A stretch of 5,298 nucleotides of DNA from JBCDCP01 sp039181495 (GTDB taxonomy: Bacteria > Pseudomonadota > Alphaproteobacteria > Rhizobiales > Tepidamorphaceae): assembly GCA_039181495.1 (NCBI GenBank), contig JBCDCP010000158.1:1-5298 (forward strand), given 5' to 3'. The position numbers were made by a program, and so were the translations under genes. Below the pieces are notes generated by a model. That model ran no database searches. It worked only from the letters and a program-made list of their open reading frames with translations, and was not told where the DNA came from. This document shows positions 1-5,298 of the stretch, piece by piece. Positions within the stretch are counted from its first letter, which is position 1. Every line of letters begins with the position of its first letter.

Positions 1-2
1 CG

Positions 3-1445
3 CCACCGCCACCGCCGGCCATGCCGACCCTGATCGATGCTGTGGTCTGCCTCCTGGTGCCCGCCACTCTGCCTCCGCCGGGGGGTGGCGTTGGCTACGC
101 GCTATCCAACTGGATGGTGGAGGGCGATCCGGGCTTTGACATCTGGGGCATGGATGTTGCGCGCTTCGGCGACTGGGCAACGCGGGCCTATACCAATGAC
201 AAAGTGCGCGAGAACTACTCGCGCCGCTTCCGCATCCGCTTTCCCAACGAAGAACTGCCCGCCGCCCGCCCGATGCAGACAACGCCGATTTATGACCGGC
301 TCCTGGCACAGGGCGCAGTCATGGGCGATTCCTGGGGCCTGGAGACTGCGCTGTGGTTTGCGCCTGAAGGCGTGCCCGCCGAGGACGTGGTGTCCTTTCA
401 CCGATCCAACGACTTCGAACACGTCAAAGCCGAGGTGCAGGCCGTCCGCAATGGTGTTGGCGTGACCGAGATCTCCAATTTCGCCAAGTACCGCGTCACC
501 GGATCAGGCGCGGAAGGTTGGCTGTCGCATCTCATGACCAACAGGATGCCGCGCACGGGCCGCATCATCCTCACACCCATGCTCAATCCGCTAGGCAAGC
601 TGATCGGCGACTTCACCATTGCCAAGCTGAGCGATGACGAATTCCGCATGTTCGGCTCGTTGCAGGCGCAGAACTACCACATGCGCTGGTTCGAGCAGCA
701 CCTGCCCGATGATGGTTCGGTGCAAATCGAGGCGCTTGGAATGCGCCTGATGGGTTTGTCAATCGCCGGGCCCAGGGCACGCGACGTTCTGGCGAGGTTG
801 ACCGACGAGAACGTCTCAGGTGAGGCGTTCAAATTCATGGATTTCCGGGAACTCGATCTTGCTTCTGTCCCGGCTTTGGTCGGCCGCATCACCTATACGG
901 GCGATCTTGGTTACGAAATCTGGGTGCAGCCCGAATATGAACGGCGCCTCTATGACGCAATCATGGAGGCAGGGGCAGACCTCGGTATCCGCAATTTCGG
1001 GATGCGTGCGCTTCTGTCGATGCGGCTTGAGAAGAACTTTCCCACTTGGTTCCGCGAGCTGCGCCCAATCTACGGGCCATTTGAAGCCGGGCTCGACCGC
1101 TTCGTCGATCTCAAGAAGAACGACTTCGTTGGCCGGGAAGCGGCCGCCCGCGAGGCGGAGGACGGCGGTACGCTTCGGCGGGTGACAATGGTGGTTCAAG
1201 CAGGATCGGCCGATGTGATTGGCGATGAGCCGATCTGGCATGACGGTAAGGTCGTCGGCTGGGTCACATCCGGCGGCTACGCTCACCACGTCGATGCATC
1301 ATTGGCGCAAGGCTACGTTCCCACCGCGCTCGCGACCAATGCCGCCAATGGCGCATTTGAAATTGAGATACTCGGCGCACGATGTCCAGCGCAATTGCAG
1401 GTTGAACCGCCCTTTGATCCCGAAGCCAAGCGCATGCGGATGTGA
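3..1445 (+). CDS. Dimethylglycine/sarcosine dehydrogenase-type FAD oxidoreductase-GcvT fusion, 5'-partial
   Basis: This is the C-terminal part of a two-module enzyme that oxidatively demethylates an N-methylated amino acid such as dimethylglycine or sarcosine and passes the one-carbon unit to tetrahydrofolate. Family members are about 800-830 residues; only about 480 are here, so the FAD-binding half lies off the left edge. Counting from the ATG at 21, residues 21-37 (GGGVGYALSNWMVEGDPG region) match the end of the FAD domain. Residues 40-125 are the linker domain (FPNEELPAARP at 74-84). Residues 126-370 are the GcvT folate domain, with GKLIGDF at 192-198 (D197 in the place of the T-protein folate aspartate) and GDLGYEI at 295-301. 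Residues 385-470 are the GcvT C-terminal barrel (GWVTSGGYAHH at 413-423). The ATG at 21 is probably not the start: the frame is open to the edge, no ribosome binding site precedes it, and it would omit the flavin domain. Residues 1-20 look unlike the family. Exact substrate is uncertain. Confidence 0.85.
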   Translation, partial: PPPPPAMPTLIDAVVCLLVPATLPPPGGGVGYALSNWMVEGDPGFDIWGMDVARFGDWATRAYTNDKVRENYSRRFRIRFPNEELPAARPMQTTPIYDRLLAQGAVMGDSWGLETALWFAPEGVPAEDVVSFHRSNDFEHVKAEVQAVRNGVGVTEISNFAKYRVTGSGAEGWLSHLMTNRMPRTGRIILTPMLNPLGKLIGDFTIAKLSDDEFRMFGSLQAQNYHMRWFEQHLPDDGSVQIEALGMRLMGLSIAGPRARDVLARLTDENVSGEAFKFMDFRELDLASVPALVGRITYTGDLGYEIWVQPEYERRLYDAIMEAGADLGIRNFGMRALLSMRLEKNFPTWFRELRPIYGPFEAGLDRFVDLKKNDFVGREAAAREAEDGGTLRRVTMVVQAGSADVIGDEPIWHDGKVVGWVTSGGYAHHVDASLAQGYVPTALATNAANGAFEIEILGARCPAQLQVEPPFDPEAKRMRM

Positions 1446-1455
1446 TGGACCATCA
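1443..1455. repeat. Short perfect dyad over the stop codon of the GcvT-fusion gene
   Basis: TGATGG and CCATCA flank a single central A, giving a 13-bp perfect inverted repeat whose first three bases are the TGA stop codon of the upstream gene. The one-base centre rules out an RNA hairpin of full length, so if it is functional it would be a DNA site such as a small operator for the following gene. A dyad this short can also arise by chance. Confidence 0.25.
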
Positions 1456-1472
1456 GGGATCAATGTGTAAGC

Positions 1473-1494
1473 TTCTTCCCGTCGTCGGGAGGAA
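1473..1494 (+). promoter_or_regulatory. Hairpin sequestering the Shine-Dalgarno of the YARHG gene
   Basis: Left arm TTCTTCCCG (1473-1481) pairs with right arm CGGGAGGAA (1486-1494) across a TCGT loop. All nine positions pair, with one G-U wobble (1476-1491). The right arm contains the strong ribosome binding site GGGAGG (1487-1492), seven bases before the ATG at 1500, so the folded mRNA would hide it. This layout is that of a translational control element, such as an RNA thermometer or a site melted by a bound factor. There is no U-tract after the stem, so it is not a normal intrinsic terminator for the upstream gene. The pairing is read directly; the regulatory role is inferred. Confidence 0.5.
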
Positions 1495-1499
1495 TAAAG

Positions 1500-1811
1500 A
1501 TGAACAAAATCAACAAATGCCTGAAAGGCAGTCTGGTGCGGGCATCGTTTGGCGCTCTTGCACTGATCATGGTCGGCACATTGCCTGCTGTCGCCCAGAA
1601 CCTGTCGAGCTGGAGCTGCGCTCAACTTTGGCATGAGCGCAACAGCGTCTTTTACAATTGGGGTTATTGTTTCCAGGGTCAGCGTGGCATCCAGACCTTC
1701 GGTAACGATGGCTGCTCCCGCACCAGCCAGCAGGCGCTCAATGCGATGGGGGCCGAAAACCGGCGCTTCATTGAACGCATCAAGGCCGAAGAACGCCGCC
1801 GCGGTTGCTGA
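1500..1811 (+). CDS. Small secreted YARHG-domain protein
   Basis: This 103-residue protein has a clear Sec signal peptide: basic residues K3, K6, K9 and R14, a hydrophobic core at about 15-29, and an AVA cleavage site predicting a cut after A32. The mature part of about 71 residues matches the YARHG domain pattern: SWSCAQLWHERN at 37-48, a tyrosine- and glycine-containing GYCF at 55-58, FGNDGC at 67-72, and a terminal basic helix ending in GC. Four cysteines remain after cleavage (C40, C57, C72, C103), enough for two disulfides in the periplasm or outside the cell. The domain's molecular function is not established; it is named for a sequence motif and recurs in exported bacterial proteins. 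The start is supported by GGGAGG seven bases upstream, itself inside a hairpin. The gene follows the GcvT-fusion gene by 54 bp and converges on the denD-like gene. No functional link to either neighbour is evident. Confidence 0.8.
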   Translation: MNKINKCLKGSLVRASFGALALIMVGTLPAVAQNLSSWSCAQLWHERNSVFYNWGYCFQGQRGIQTFGNDGCSRTSQQALNAMGAENRRFIERIKAEERRRGC

Positions 1812-1820
1812 GTGTGGGCG

Positions 1821-2780
1821 CTATTGGCCGCTGTCTTCTGAATAGGCGGCCACGATCGCGTCGATATCATCATCGGGGACAAAGCCGAGCTCATTGGCCC
1901 GGAGCGTGTTCATGCCATCCGGCCAAGTGCCGACAATGTCTTCGATGGCCGGGTCGATCTGGTGATCGATCAGGGTTTCGGCGCCGCCAGCGCGCACCAT
2001 TGCTGCGATCATCTCTGAAACCGGCACGGACAGTCCCGGCAGGTTGAGAATCCGCGGGAAGCCTAGGTCATCGGCCGGAAGGTCGGCGGCGTGGACAAGG
2101 TTGCGGGTCACGGCGTCGGGGGAGGCGATCCACATCAGCATCCCGGGGTCGACCGGGCAAGCCGCGCGTTCGCCCGACAACGGTTCGCGGATGATGGCAC
2201 TGGCGAAAGATGATGCGGCTGCATTTGGTTTGCCGGGCCGCACGACCACGGTCGGCACCCTCAGGCTGATCCCGTCGATGAAACCCTTGCGGCTCATATC
2301 GTTGATCAGCAGCTCGGCCATGGCCTTCTGGGTGCCGTAGGACGAACGGGGCAGGGCAGCGGTGCTGTCCTCAATGATTGCCGGTGCATCACCGAAAACT
2401 GCAACGGAACTCGTGAAGACGACCCGGGGTGTAGCTGCGTGTTGCCGCAGCAGGTCAAGCAGCTGTTCTGTCGCGCGCAGATTGACCTGAATGCCAGTGT
2501 CATACTCCGCTTCGGCCTGTCCGCTGACGACGGCGGCAAGATGAAAGACATGCGTGGTATTGGCCGGAACGGCCTGCGCCAGAAAGGCCGCGTCGGTGAT
2601 ATCGCCGACATGCGCCGTGCCGCCCTGGGCCACGAATGCCGGCTCCGCCGTATCAATCAGCGTGAAGCCGGTAATCGGCTTCTGGCCGCCAGACCGGCCA
2701 GCAATCGTGCCGCGTTCAGCCAGGGTACGGACGACACGCTGCCCGAGAAATCCCGAGCCTCCAGTTATGACGACATGCAT
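1821..2780 (-). CDS. denD: D-erythronate dehydrogenase-like NAD-dependent extended SDR
   Basis: This 319-residue cytoplasmic enzyme has the length and landmarks of DenD, which oxidises D-erythronate to 2-dehydro-D-erythronate with NAD+ as the first step of four-carbon sugar-acid use. The N-terminal Rossmann fold shows TGGSGFLG at 6-13 and an acidic D43 at the end of the second strand, which favours NAD over NADP. The active site comprises S124/S125 in FTSSVAVFG and Y148-x3-K152. A DenD-type signature follows: RVPTVVVRPGKPNAAASSFA at 174-193, CPVDP at 208-212, and NLPGLSVPVSEM at 246-257. The C-terminus (LGFVPDDDIDAIVAAY, 298-313) is also typical. The start ATG is preceded by AGGTGGGG, which begins inside the stop codon of the upstream hydratase gene, so translation may be coupled. 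It is the last operon gene. Its usual partners (DUF1537-type kinase, aldolase/decarboxylase) are not visible. The family is well recognised; the substrate in this setting is uncertain. Confidence 0.85.
   Translation of the reverse strand: MHVVITGGSGFLGQRVVRTLAERGTIAGRSGGQKPITGFTLIDTAEPAFVAQGGTAHVGDITDAAFLAQAVPANTTHVFHLAAVVSGQAEAEYDTGIQVNLRATEQLLDLLRQHAATPRVVFTSSVAVFGDAPAIIEDSTAALPRSSYGTQKAMAELLINDMSRKGFIDGISLRVPTVVVRPGKPNAAASSFASAIIREPLSGERAACPVDPGMLMWIASPDAVTRNLVHAADLPADDLGFPRILNLPGLSVPVSEMIAAMVRAGGAETLIDHQIDPAIEDIVGTWPDGMNTLRANELGFVPDDDIDAIVAAYSEDSGQ
1825..1852. terminator. Weak candidate bidirectional stem between convergent genes
   Basis: TGGCCGC (1825-1831) and GCGGCCA (1846-1852) form a perfect 7-bp GC-rich stem with a 14-base loop. 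It starts 14 bases after the YARHG stop codon and lies within the last codons of the convergent denD-like gene. Neither strand has a T-run after the stem, so it does not qualify as a standard intrinsic terminator. It might assist factor-dependent termination or be a coding coincidence. Confidence 0.2.
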
Positions 2781-2782
2781 GG

Positions 2783-2790
2783 CCCCACCT
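2783..2790 (-). promoter_or_regulatory. Ribosome binding site of denD-like gene overlapping the upstream stop codon
   Basis: On the minus strand the sequence TAGGTGGGG joins the TAG stop of the enoyl-CoA hydratase gene to an AGGTGG-type Shine-Dalgarno. Four bases separate the AGGTGG core from the ATG at 2780. Ribosomes ending the hydratase would therefore already occupy the binding site, a layout that favours translational coupling. Confidence 0.6.
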
Positions 2791-3577
2791 ATCGGTTCTT
2801 GAAGTCCGCCTCACGCTTCTCACTGAAAGCGGCCATGCCCTCTTTCTGATCATCGGTGGCAAACAGCGCGTGGAACATGCGGCGCTCATAGTGCAATCCC
2901 TCGGCAAGGCTCACTTCGAGCGCCCGATTGACCGCCTCCTTTGCCACCTGCGTCGACGGCTTCGAGAAACCCGCAATCGTGTTTGCCACCTCCATCGCGG
3001 CATCCATCAGACCTTCGGCGGGAACAACGCGGGATACGAGCCCGATACGGTCGGCTTCCGACGCATCAATCATGCGTCCGGTCAGCACCATGTCCATGGC
3101 CTTGTACTTGCCGACGGCCTTGGTCAGCCTCTGGCTGCCGCCCATGCCCGGGATCACGCCGAGCTTGATCTCCGGCTGGCCGAACTTCGCATTGTCGCCG
3201 GCGATGATGAGGTCGCACATCATCGCCAGCTCGCAGCCGCCGCCCAATGCGTAACCGGAAACTGCTGCAAGCATTGGTGTGCGAACGTCGGACAGGACAC
3301 CCCAGGCCGCGAACCAGTCTCGGGACTGCATGTCGATATAGGAGCGTGGTTGCATCTCCTTGATATCAGCACCCGCCGCGAACGCTTTTTCGGACCCGGT
3401 GATGACGATGGCGCCGATGTCCGGATCCTGATCGAGCAGCGGAATGGCCGCCGTCATGGCGTTCATCACGGCCTCGTTGAGCGCGTTCAGCGCCTTCGGC
3501 CGGTTGAGCCGGACGATGGCCACACGTCCCTGCCGCTCGATCTCGATGACCGGCTCTTCTGCTGAAACCTCTGCCAT
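2789..3577 (-). CDS. Short-chain enoyl-CoA hydratase (crotonase family)
   Basis: This 262-residue enzyme hydrates trans-2-enoyl-CoA esters to 3-hydroxyacyl-CoAs. It closely resembles mitochondrial ECHS1 in length and motifs, so likely substrates include crotonyl-, tiglyl- and methacrylyl-CoA. Oxyanion-hole residues sit in AFAAGADIKEM (A70) and GYALGGGCELAMMCD (G113). Both catalytic glutamates are present: E116 in GGGCE and E136 in FGQPEI, with the 20-residue spacing of the rat enzyme. The C-terminal segment FATDDQKEGMAAFSEKR is also typical. I chose the ATG at 3577 because AGGAGG lies five bases upstream (3583-3588 on the minus strand) and the homology begins just after it. An in-frame ATG at 3649 would add 24 unconserved residues and overlap the preceding gene. 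In the operon it can supply the hydration step for both valine (methacrylyl-CoA) and isoleucine (tiglyl-CoA) breakdown. Confidence 0.95.
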   Translation of the reverse strand: MAEVSAEEPVIEIERQGRVAIVRLNRPKALNALNEAVMNAMTAAIPLLDQDPDIGAIVITGSEKAFAAGADIKEMQPRSYIDMQSRDWFAAWGVLSDVRTPMLAAVSGYALGGGCELAMMCDLIIAGDNAKFGQPEIKLGVIPGMGGSQRLTKAVGKYKAMDMVLTGRMIDASEADRIGLVSRVVPAEGLMDAAMEVANTIAGFSKPSTQVAKEAVNRALEVSLAEGLHYERRMFHALFATDDQKEGMAAFSEKREADFKNR

Positions 3578-3582
3578 GCTGT

Positions 3583-3588
3583 CCTCCT
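3583..3588 (-). promoter_or_regulatory. Shine-Dalgarno deciding the hydratase start
   Basis: A consensus AGGAGG on the minus strand, five bases before the ATG at 3577, lies in the 22-bp gap after the SDR stop codon. It favours this start over the in-frame ATG at 3649, which lies inside the preceding gene. Confidence 0.8.
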
Positions 3589-3599
3589 GTCTGATTGCC

Positions 3600-4364
3600 T
3601 CAGCGCGGCGCGAGGCGGATGGCGCCATCGAGCCGGATGGTCTCGCCATTGAGCATCACGTTTTCGGCGATGAAGGCTGCGAGCCGCGCATATTCCTCAG
3701 GTTCGCCAAGCCGCGGCGGGAAGGGCACCATGGCCCCAAGAGCGTCCTGAACCTCCTGGTCGAGCGCACGCAGCATGGGCGTGCCGAACAGGCCTGGCGC
3801 AATGGTCATGACGCGGACGCCGTCACGCGCGAGATCGCGGGCCATTGGCACCGTCATGGCATGCACGCCACCCTTGGATGCCGAATAGGCGACTTGCCCG
3901 ATCTGCCCCTCGAAGGCGGCCACAGATGCGGTGTTGATGATCACACCGCGCTCATTGTCCTCGCCCAGCGGATCGCTGGCGCACATGCCGGCGGCCGACA
4001 GGCTCGACACGTTGAAGGTGCCGATGAGATTGATGTTGACGATGCGTGCAAACAGTTCCGGGTCATGCGGCATGCCCTTCGACACCGTCTTGGCCGGTGG
4101 CGCGATGCCGGCACAGTTGACCGTGATCCGTTCCTGTCCGTGGGCGGCACGGGCTGTCTCCAGGCCAGCACTGACAGACGCGTGGTCCGAGACATCCACC
4201 CGCGCAAAGCCGCCGCCAATGTCCTTGGCGACTGCACTGCCGCCATCTTCGTTGATGTCGAAGATCGTGACCTTGGCGCCCTTTTTTGCCAGAGCCCGGG
4301 CAGTCGCCTCGCCGAGGCCCGAGCCGCCTCCGGTAACAATGGCCGGTGTTCCGTTGATCTGCAT
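3600..4364 (-). CDS. Type II 3-hydroxyacyl-CoA dehydrogenase (HSD17B10-like SDR)
   Basis: This 254-residue classical SDR matches human HSD17B10 over long stretches, including INTASVAAFEGQIGQ (143-157), MTIAPGLFGTPML (186-198) and the C-terminal LNGETIRLDGAIR. It should oxidise short-chain 3-hydroxyacyl-CoA with NAD+, notably 2-methyl-3-hydroxybutyryl-CoA to 2-methylacetoacetyl-CoA in isoleucine breakdown. The cofactor loop TGGGSGLG is at 11-18, D36 specifies NAD, and NCAG is at 83-86. The catalytic set N112, S147, Y160 and K164 is complete. The start is supported by AAAGAGG four bases before the ATG. It follows the hydrolase gene by 29 bp and precedes the hydratase by 22 bp; it would use the hydratase product when the substrate is tiglyl-CoA. 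A role with straight-chain 3-hydroxybutyryl-CoA is also possible. The family call is firm; the physiological substrate is inferred. Confidence 0.93.
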   Translation of the reverse strand: MQINGTPAIVTGGGSGLGEATARALAKKGAKVTIFDINEDGGSAVAKDIGGGFARVDVSDHASVSAGLETARAAHGQERITVNCAGIAPPAKTVSKGMPHDPELFARIVNINLIGTFNVSSLSAAGMCASDPLGEDNERGVIINTASVAAFEGQIGQVAYSASKGGVHAMTVPMARDLARDGVRVMTIAPGLFGTPMLRALDQEVQDALGAMVPFPPRLGEPEEYARLAAFIAENVMLNGETIRLDGAIRLAPR

Positions 4365-4393
4365 GTTGCCTCTTTCCGACTGTCCCGTGCCGT

Positions 4394-5298
4394 TCAGTGC
4401 GAAATCACCAGTTCGTGCTCACCTAGCGGTGCGACCAGCGCATCAATCTGGGACTGTTTCAGAGCTTCGATGTTTGGGACCGACCAGACCGGTGATTTGT
4501 CCTTGTCGATGATCAGCGCGCGTGTGCCCTCGGTGAAGTCCGCGTCCGAATGGCTGCGATAGGTGAAACGGAATTCCAGCGCCAATGCATCTTCCAAAGT
4601 TTCAACCTGCCGCGCCGCGCGGATAGTGTGTAGTGCCGAACCAAGTGAGAGCGGAGATCCGCGCCTCAACCCGGCCATGGCCTTGTGCGCCCACTCGGTC
4701 TCCACTCCTGCCAACGCGGCTGCGATCGCAAGCAGGTCCGGCAGGCCAAACACGGCATCGATCTCAGCCTGCAGGGGGGCAAGCGGAGCAGTGTCAGGCG
4801 CTGTCGCGAACGCTCCGATTTTGTCGGGGTCGCCGCTGTTGCAGAGTGCCTCGACCAGCGCGTCAACTTTGGCAACCGACACAAAGCTGTCCGCCACGCC
4901 GCAGAAAATCGCATCGGCGGCATTCAGCCTGTAGCCGGTGAGCCCGACAAATTCGCCGAGATGCCCCGGCGCGCGTGCCAGCACGAAGGACGATCCGACA
5001 TCGGGGATGAGGCCGATGGCGCATTCGGGCAGCGCGACCATCGTGCGTTCAGTGACGATCCGGTGTGAACCATGCACCGAAACGCCGACGCCCCCACCCA
5101 TATCGATTCCGTCCATCAGCGCCACATAGGGCTTCGGGTAACGGGCGATGCGGGCATTCAGCGGGTACTCATCACGCCAGAATTTGCGGCCGGCTTCGAA
5201 GTTGCCCTTCTTGGCTTCCCAATAGAGATCCTGCACATCTCCGCCGGCGCAAAACGCCTTCTCGCCGGTCCCATCAATCAGGATCAGGTCAACCTCCG
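4394..5298 (-). CDS. 3-hydroxyisobutyryl-CoA hydrolase, 5'-partial
   Basis: This crotonase-fold thioesterase releases 3-hydroxyisobutyrate from its CoA ester in valine degradation. The visible 300 residues run off the right edge; with a family length of about 345-355, roughly 50 N-terminal residues are missing. Visible residue numbering starts at the codon at 5296. AFCAGGDVQDLY (14-25) and MGGGVGVSVHG (66-76) form the oxyanion-hole region. LPECAIGLIPDVG (89-101) carries E91 and D99, the glutamate/aspartate pair with the eight-residue spacing of human HIBCH (E169, D177). The C-terminal signature FTEGTRALIIDKDKSPVW (254-271) separates this family from ordinary enoyl-CoA hydratases. The GTG at 5236 is not a real start, because conserved sequence continues upstream of it. 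One oddity is D65 (GIDMGGG), where relatives usually have a neutral residue such as T or V. It is the first visible gene of the operon. Confidence 0.93.
   Translation of the reverse strand, partial: EVDLILIDGTGEKAFCAGGDVQDLYWEAKKGNFEAGRKFWRDEYPLNARIARYPKPYVALMDGIDMGGGVGVSVHGSHRIVTERTMVALPECAIGLIPDVGSSFVLARAPGHLGEFVGLTGYRLNAADAIFCGVADSFVSVAKVDALVEALCNSGDPDKIGAFATAPDTAPLAPLQAEIDAVFGLPDLLAIAAALAGVETEWAHKAMAGLRRGSPLSLGSALHTIRAARQVETLEDALALEFRFTYRSHSDADFTEGTRALIIDKDKSPVWSVPNIEALKQSQIDALVAPLGEHELVISH

Larger units (their letters stand above)
1821..5298 (-). other. Predicted four-gene operon: branched-chain acyl-CoA catabolism plus denD-like gene
   Basis: Four genes share the minus strand with gaps of 29, 22 and 8 bp, and each internal start has a purine-rich ribosome binding site. 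I see no terminator-like stem with a T-run between them. The order is 3-hydroxyisobutyryl-CoA hydrolase, HSD17B10-type dehydrogenase, enoyl-CoA hydratase, D-erythronate dehydrogenase-like protein. The promoter and probably more valine or isoleucine genes (acyl-CoA dehydrogenase, mmsA, mmsB) would lie beyond the right edge; that is an expectation from related clusters, not something visible. Confidence 0.75.

Noticed and set aside
1..18. CCGCCA-type short tandem repeat at the left edge.
   Set aside because: Only about two to three copies are visible and the sequence is cut by the window, so it cannot be called a repeat array.
816..1289. Minus-strand open frame of 157 codons inside the GcvT-fusion gene.
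   Set aside because: It is opposite conserved GcvT-domain coding sequence and has no recognisable domain or ribosome binding site.
1442..1636. Plus-strand 64-codon frame overlapping the start of the YARHG gene.
   Set aside because: It reads through the intergenic hairpin and the signal peptide region in another frame, has no binding site, and its sequence has no family resemblance.
2870..3565. Plus-strand open frame of 231 codons antisense to the enoyl-CoA hydratase.
   Set aside because: It is histidine- and arginine-rich with no domain, and it lies wholly opposite a hydratase with intact active-site residues.
3578..3649. Extended N-terminus of the enoyl-CoA hydratase from the ATG at 3649.
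   Set aside because: The 24 extra residues are unconserved and overlap the SDR gene, while a consensus AGGAGG sits five bases before the ATG at 3577.
3444..4562. Long plus-strand open frame of 372 codons antisense to the SDR and hydrolase genes.
   Set aside because: It mirrors well-supported minus-strand genes with full catalytic motifs, has a biased low-complexity composition, shows no recognisable domain and crosses gene boundaries. It is a GC-rich shadow frame.
5234..5236. GTG as start codon of the hydrolase.
   Set aside because: The same frame continues to the window edge and encodes the conserved AFCAGGD motif directly upstream, so the start is outside the window.
1..5298. CRISPR array, tRNA, rRNA, insertion sequence or defence system.
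   Set aside because: I found no spaced direct repeats, tRNA-like cloverleaf sequence, transposase or nuclease motifs, or terminal inverted repeats. The window is almost entirely filled by metabolic genes.

Overview
The window comes from a GC-rich bacterial chromosome, probably an alphaproteobacterium. The evidence is the composition, a FAD-oxidase/GcvT-type folate enzyme typical of marine and soil Alphaproteobacteria, a small secreted YARHG-domain protein, and a branched-chain acyl-CoA gene cluster with high similarity to mitochondrial enzymes. I cannot fix genus or species from sequence alone.

The left part (to about 1811) reads rightward. It opens inside the 3' part of a dimethylglycine/sarcosine dehydrogenase-type gene. 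Only the end of the FAD domain, the linker domain and the two GcvT-like folate domains are present. A 54-bp gap follows, holding a short dyad over the stop codon and a hairpin that buries a Shine-Dalgarno sequence. Then comes a 103-residue exported, cysteine-containing YARHG protein.

The right part (1821-5298) reads leftward as a tight four-gene run. In transcription order it encodes 3-hydroxyisobutyryl-CoA hydrolase (5' end off the right edge), a type II 3-hydroxyacyl-CoA dehydrogenase of the HSD17B10 type, a short-chain enoyl-CoA hydratase, and a D-erythronate dehydrogenase-like extended SDR. Gaps are 29, 22 and 8 bp, each with a visible ribosome binding site, so an operon is likely. The first three enzymes fit the lower valine and isoleucine pathways: the hydratase can serve both, the hydrolase finishes the valine CoA steps, and the SDR oxidises the isoleucine intermediate. 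The last gene belongs to four-carbon sugar-acid metabolism and is the odd member.

The two halves converge with 9 bp between stop codons. I saw no mobile element, CRISPR array, tRNA or rRNA, and no gene-free stretch over 60 bp. Most of the window is ordinary catabolism; the points worth a second look are the RBS hairpin, the denD-like gene's placement and the anomalous left-edge sequence.
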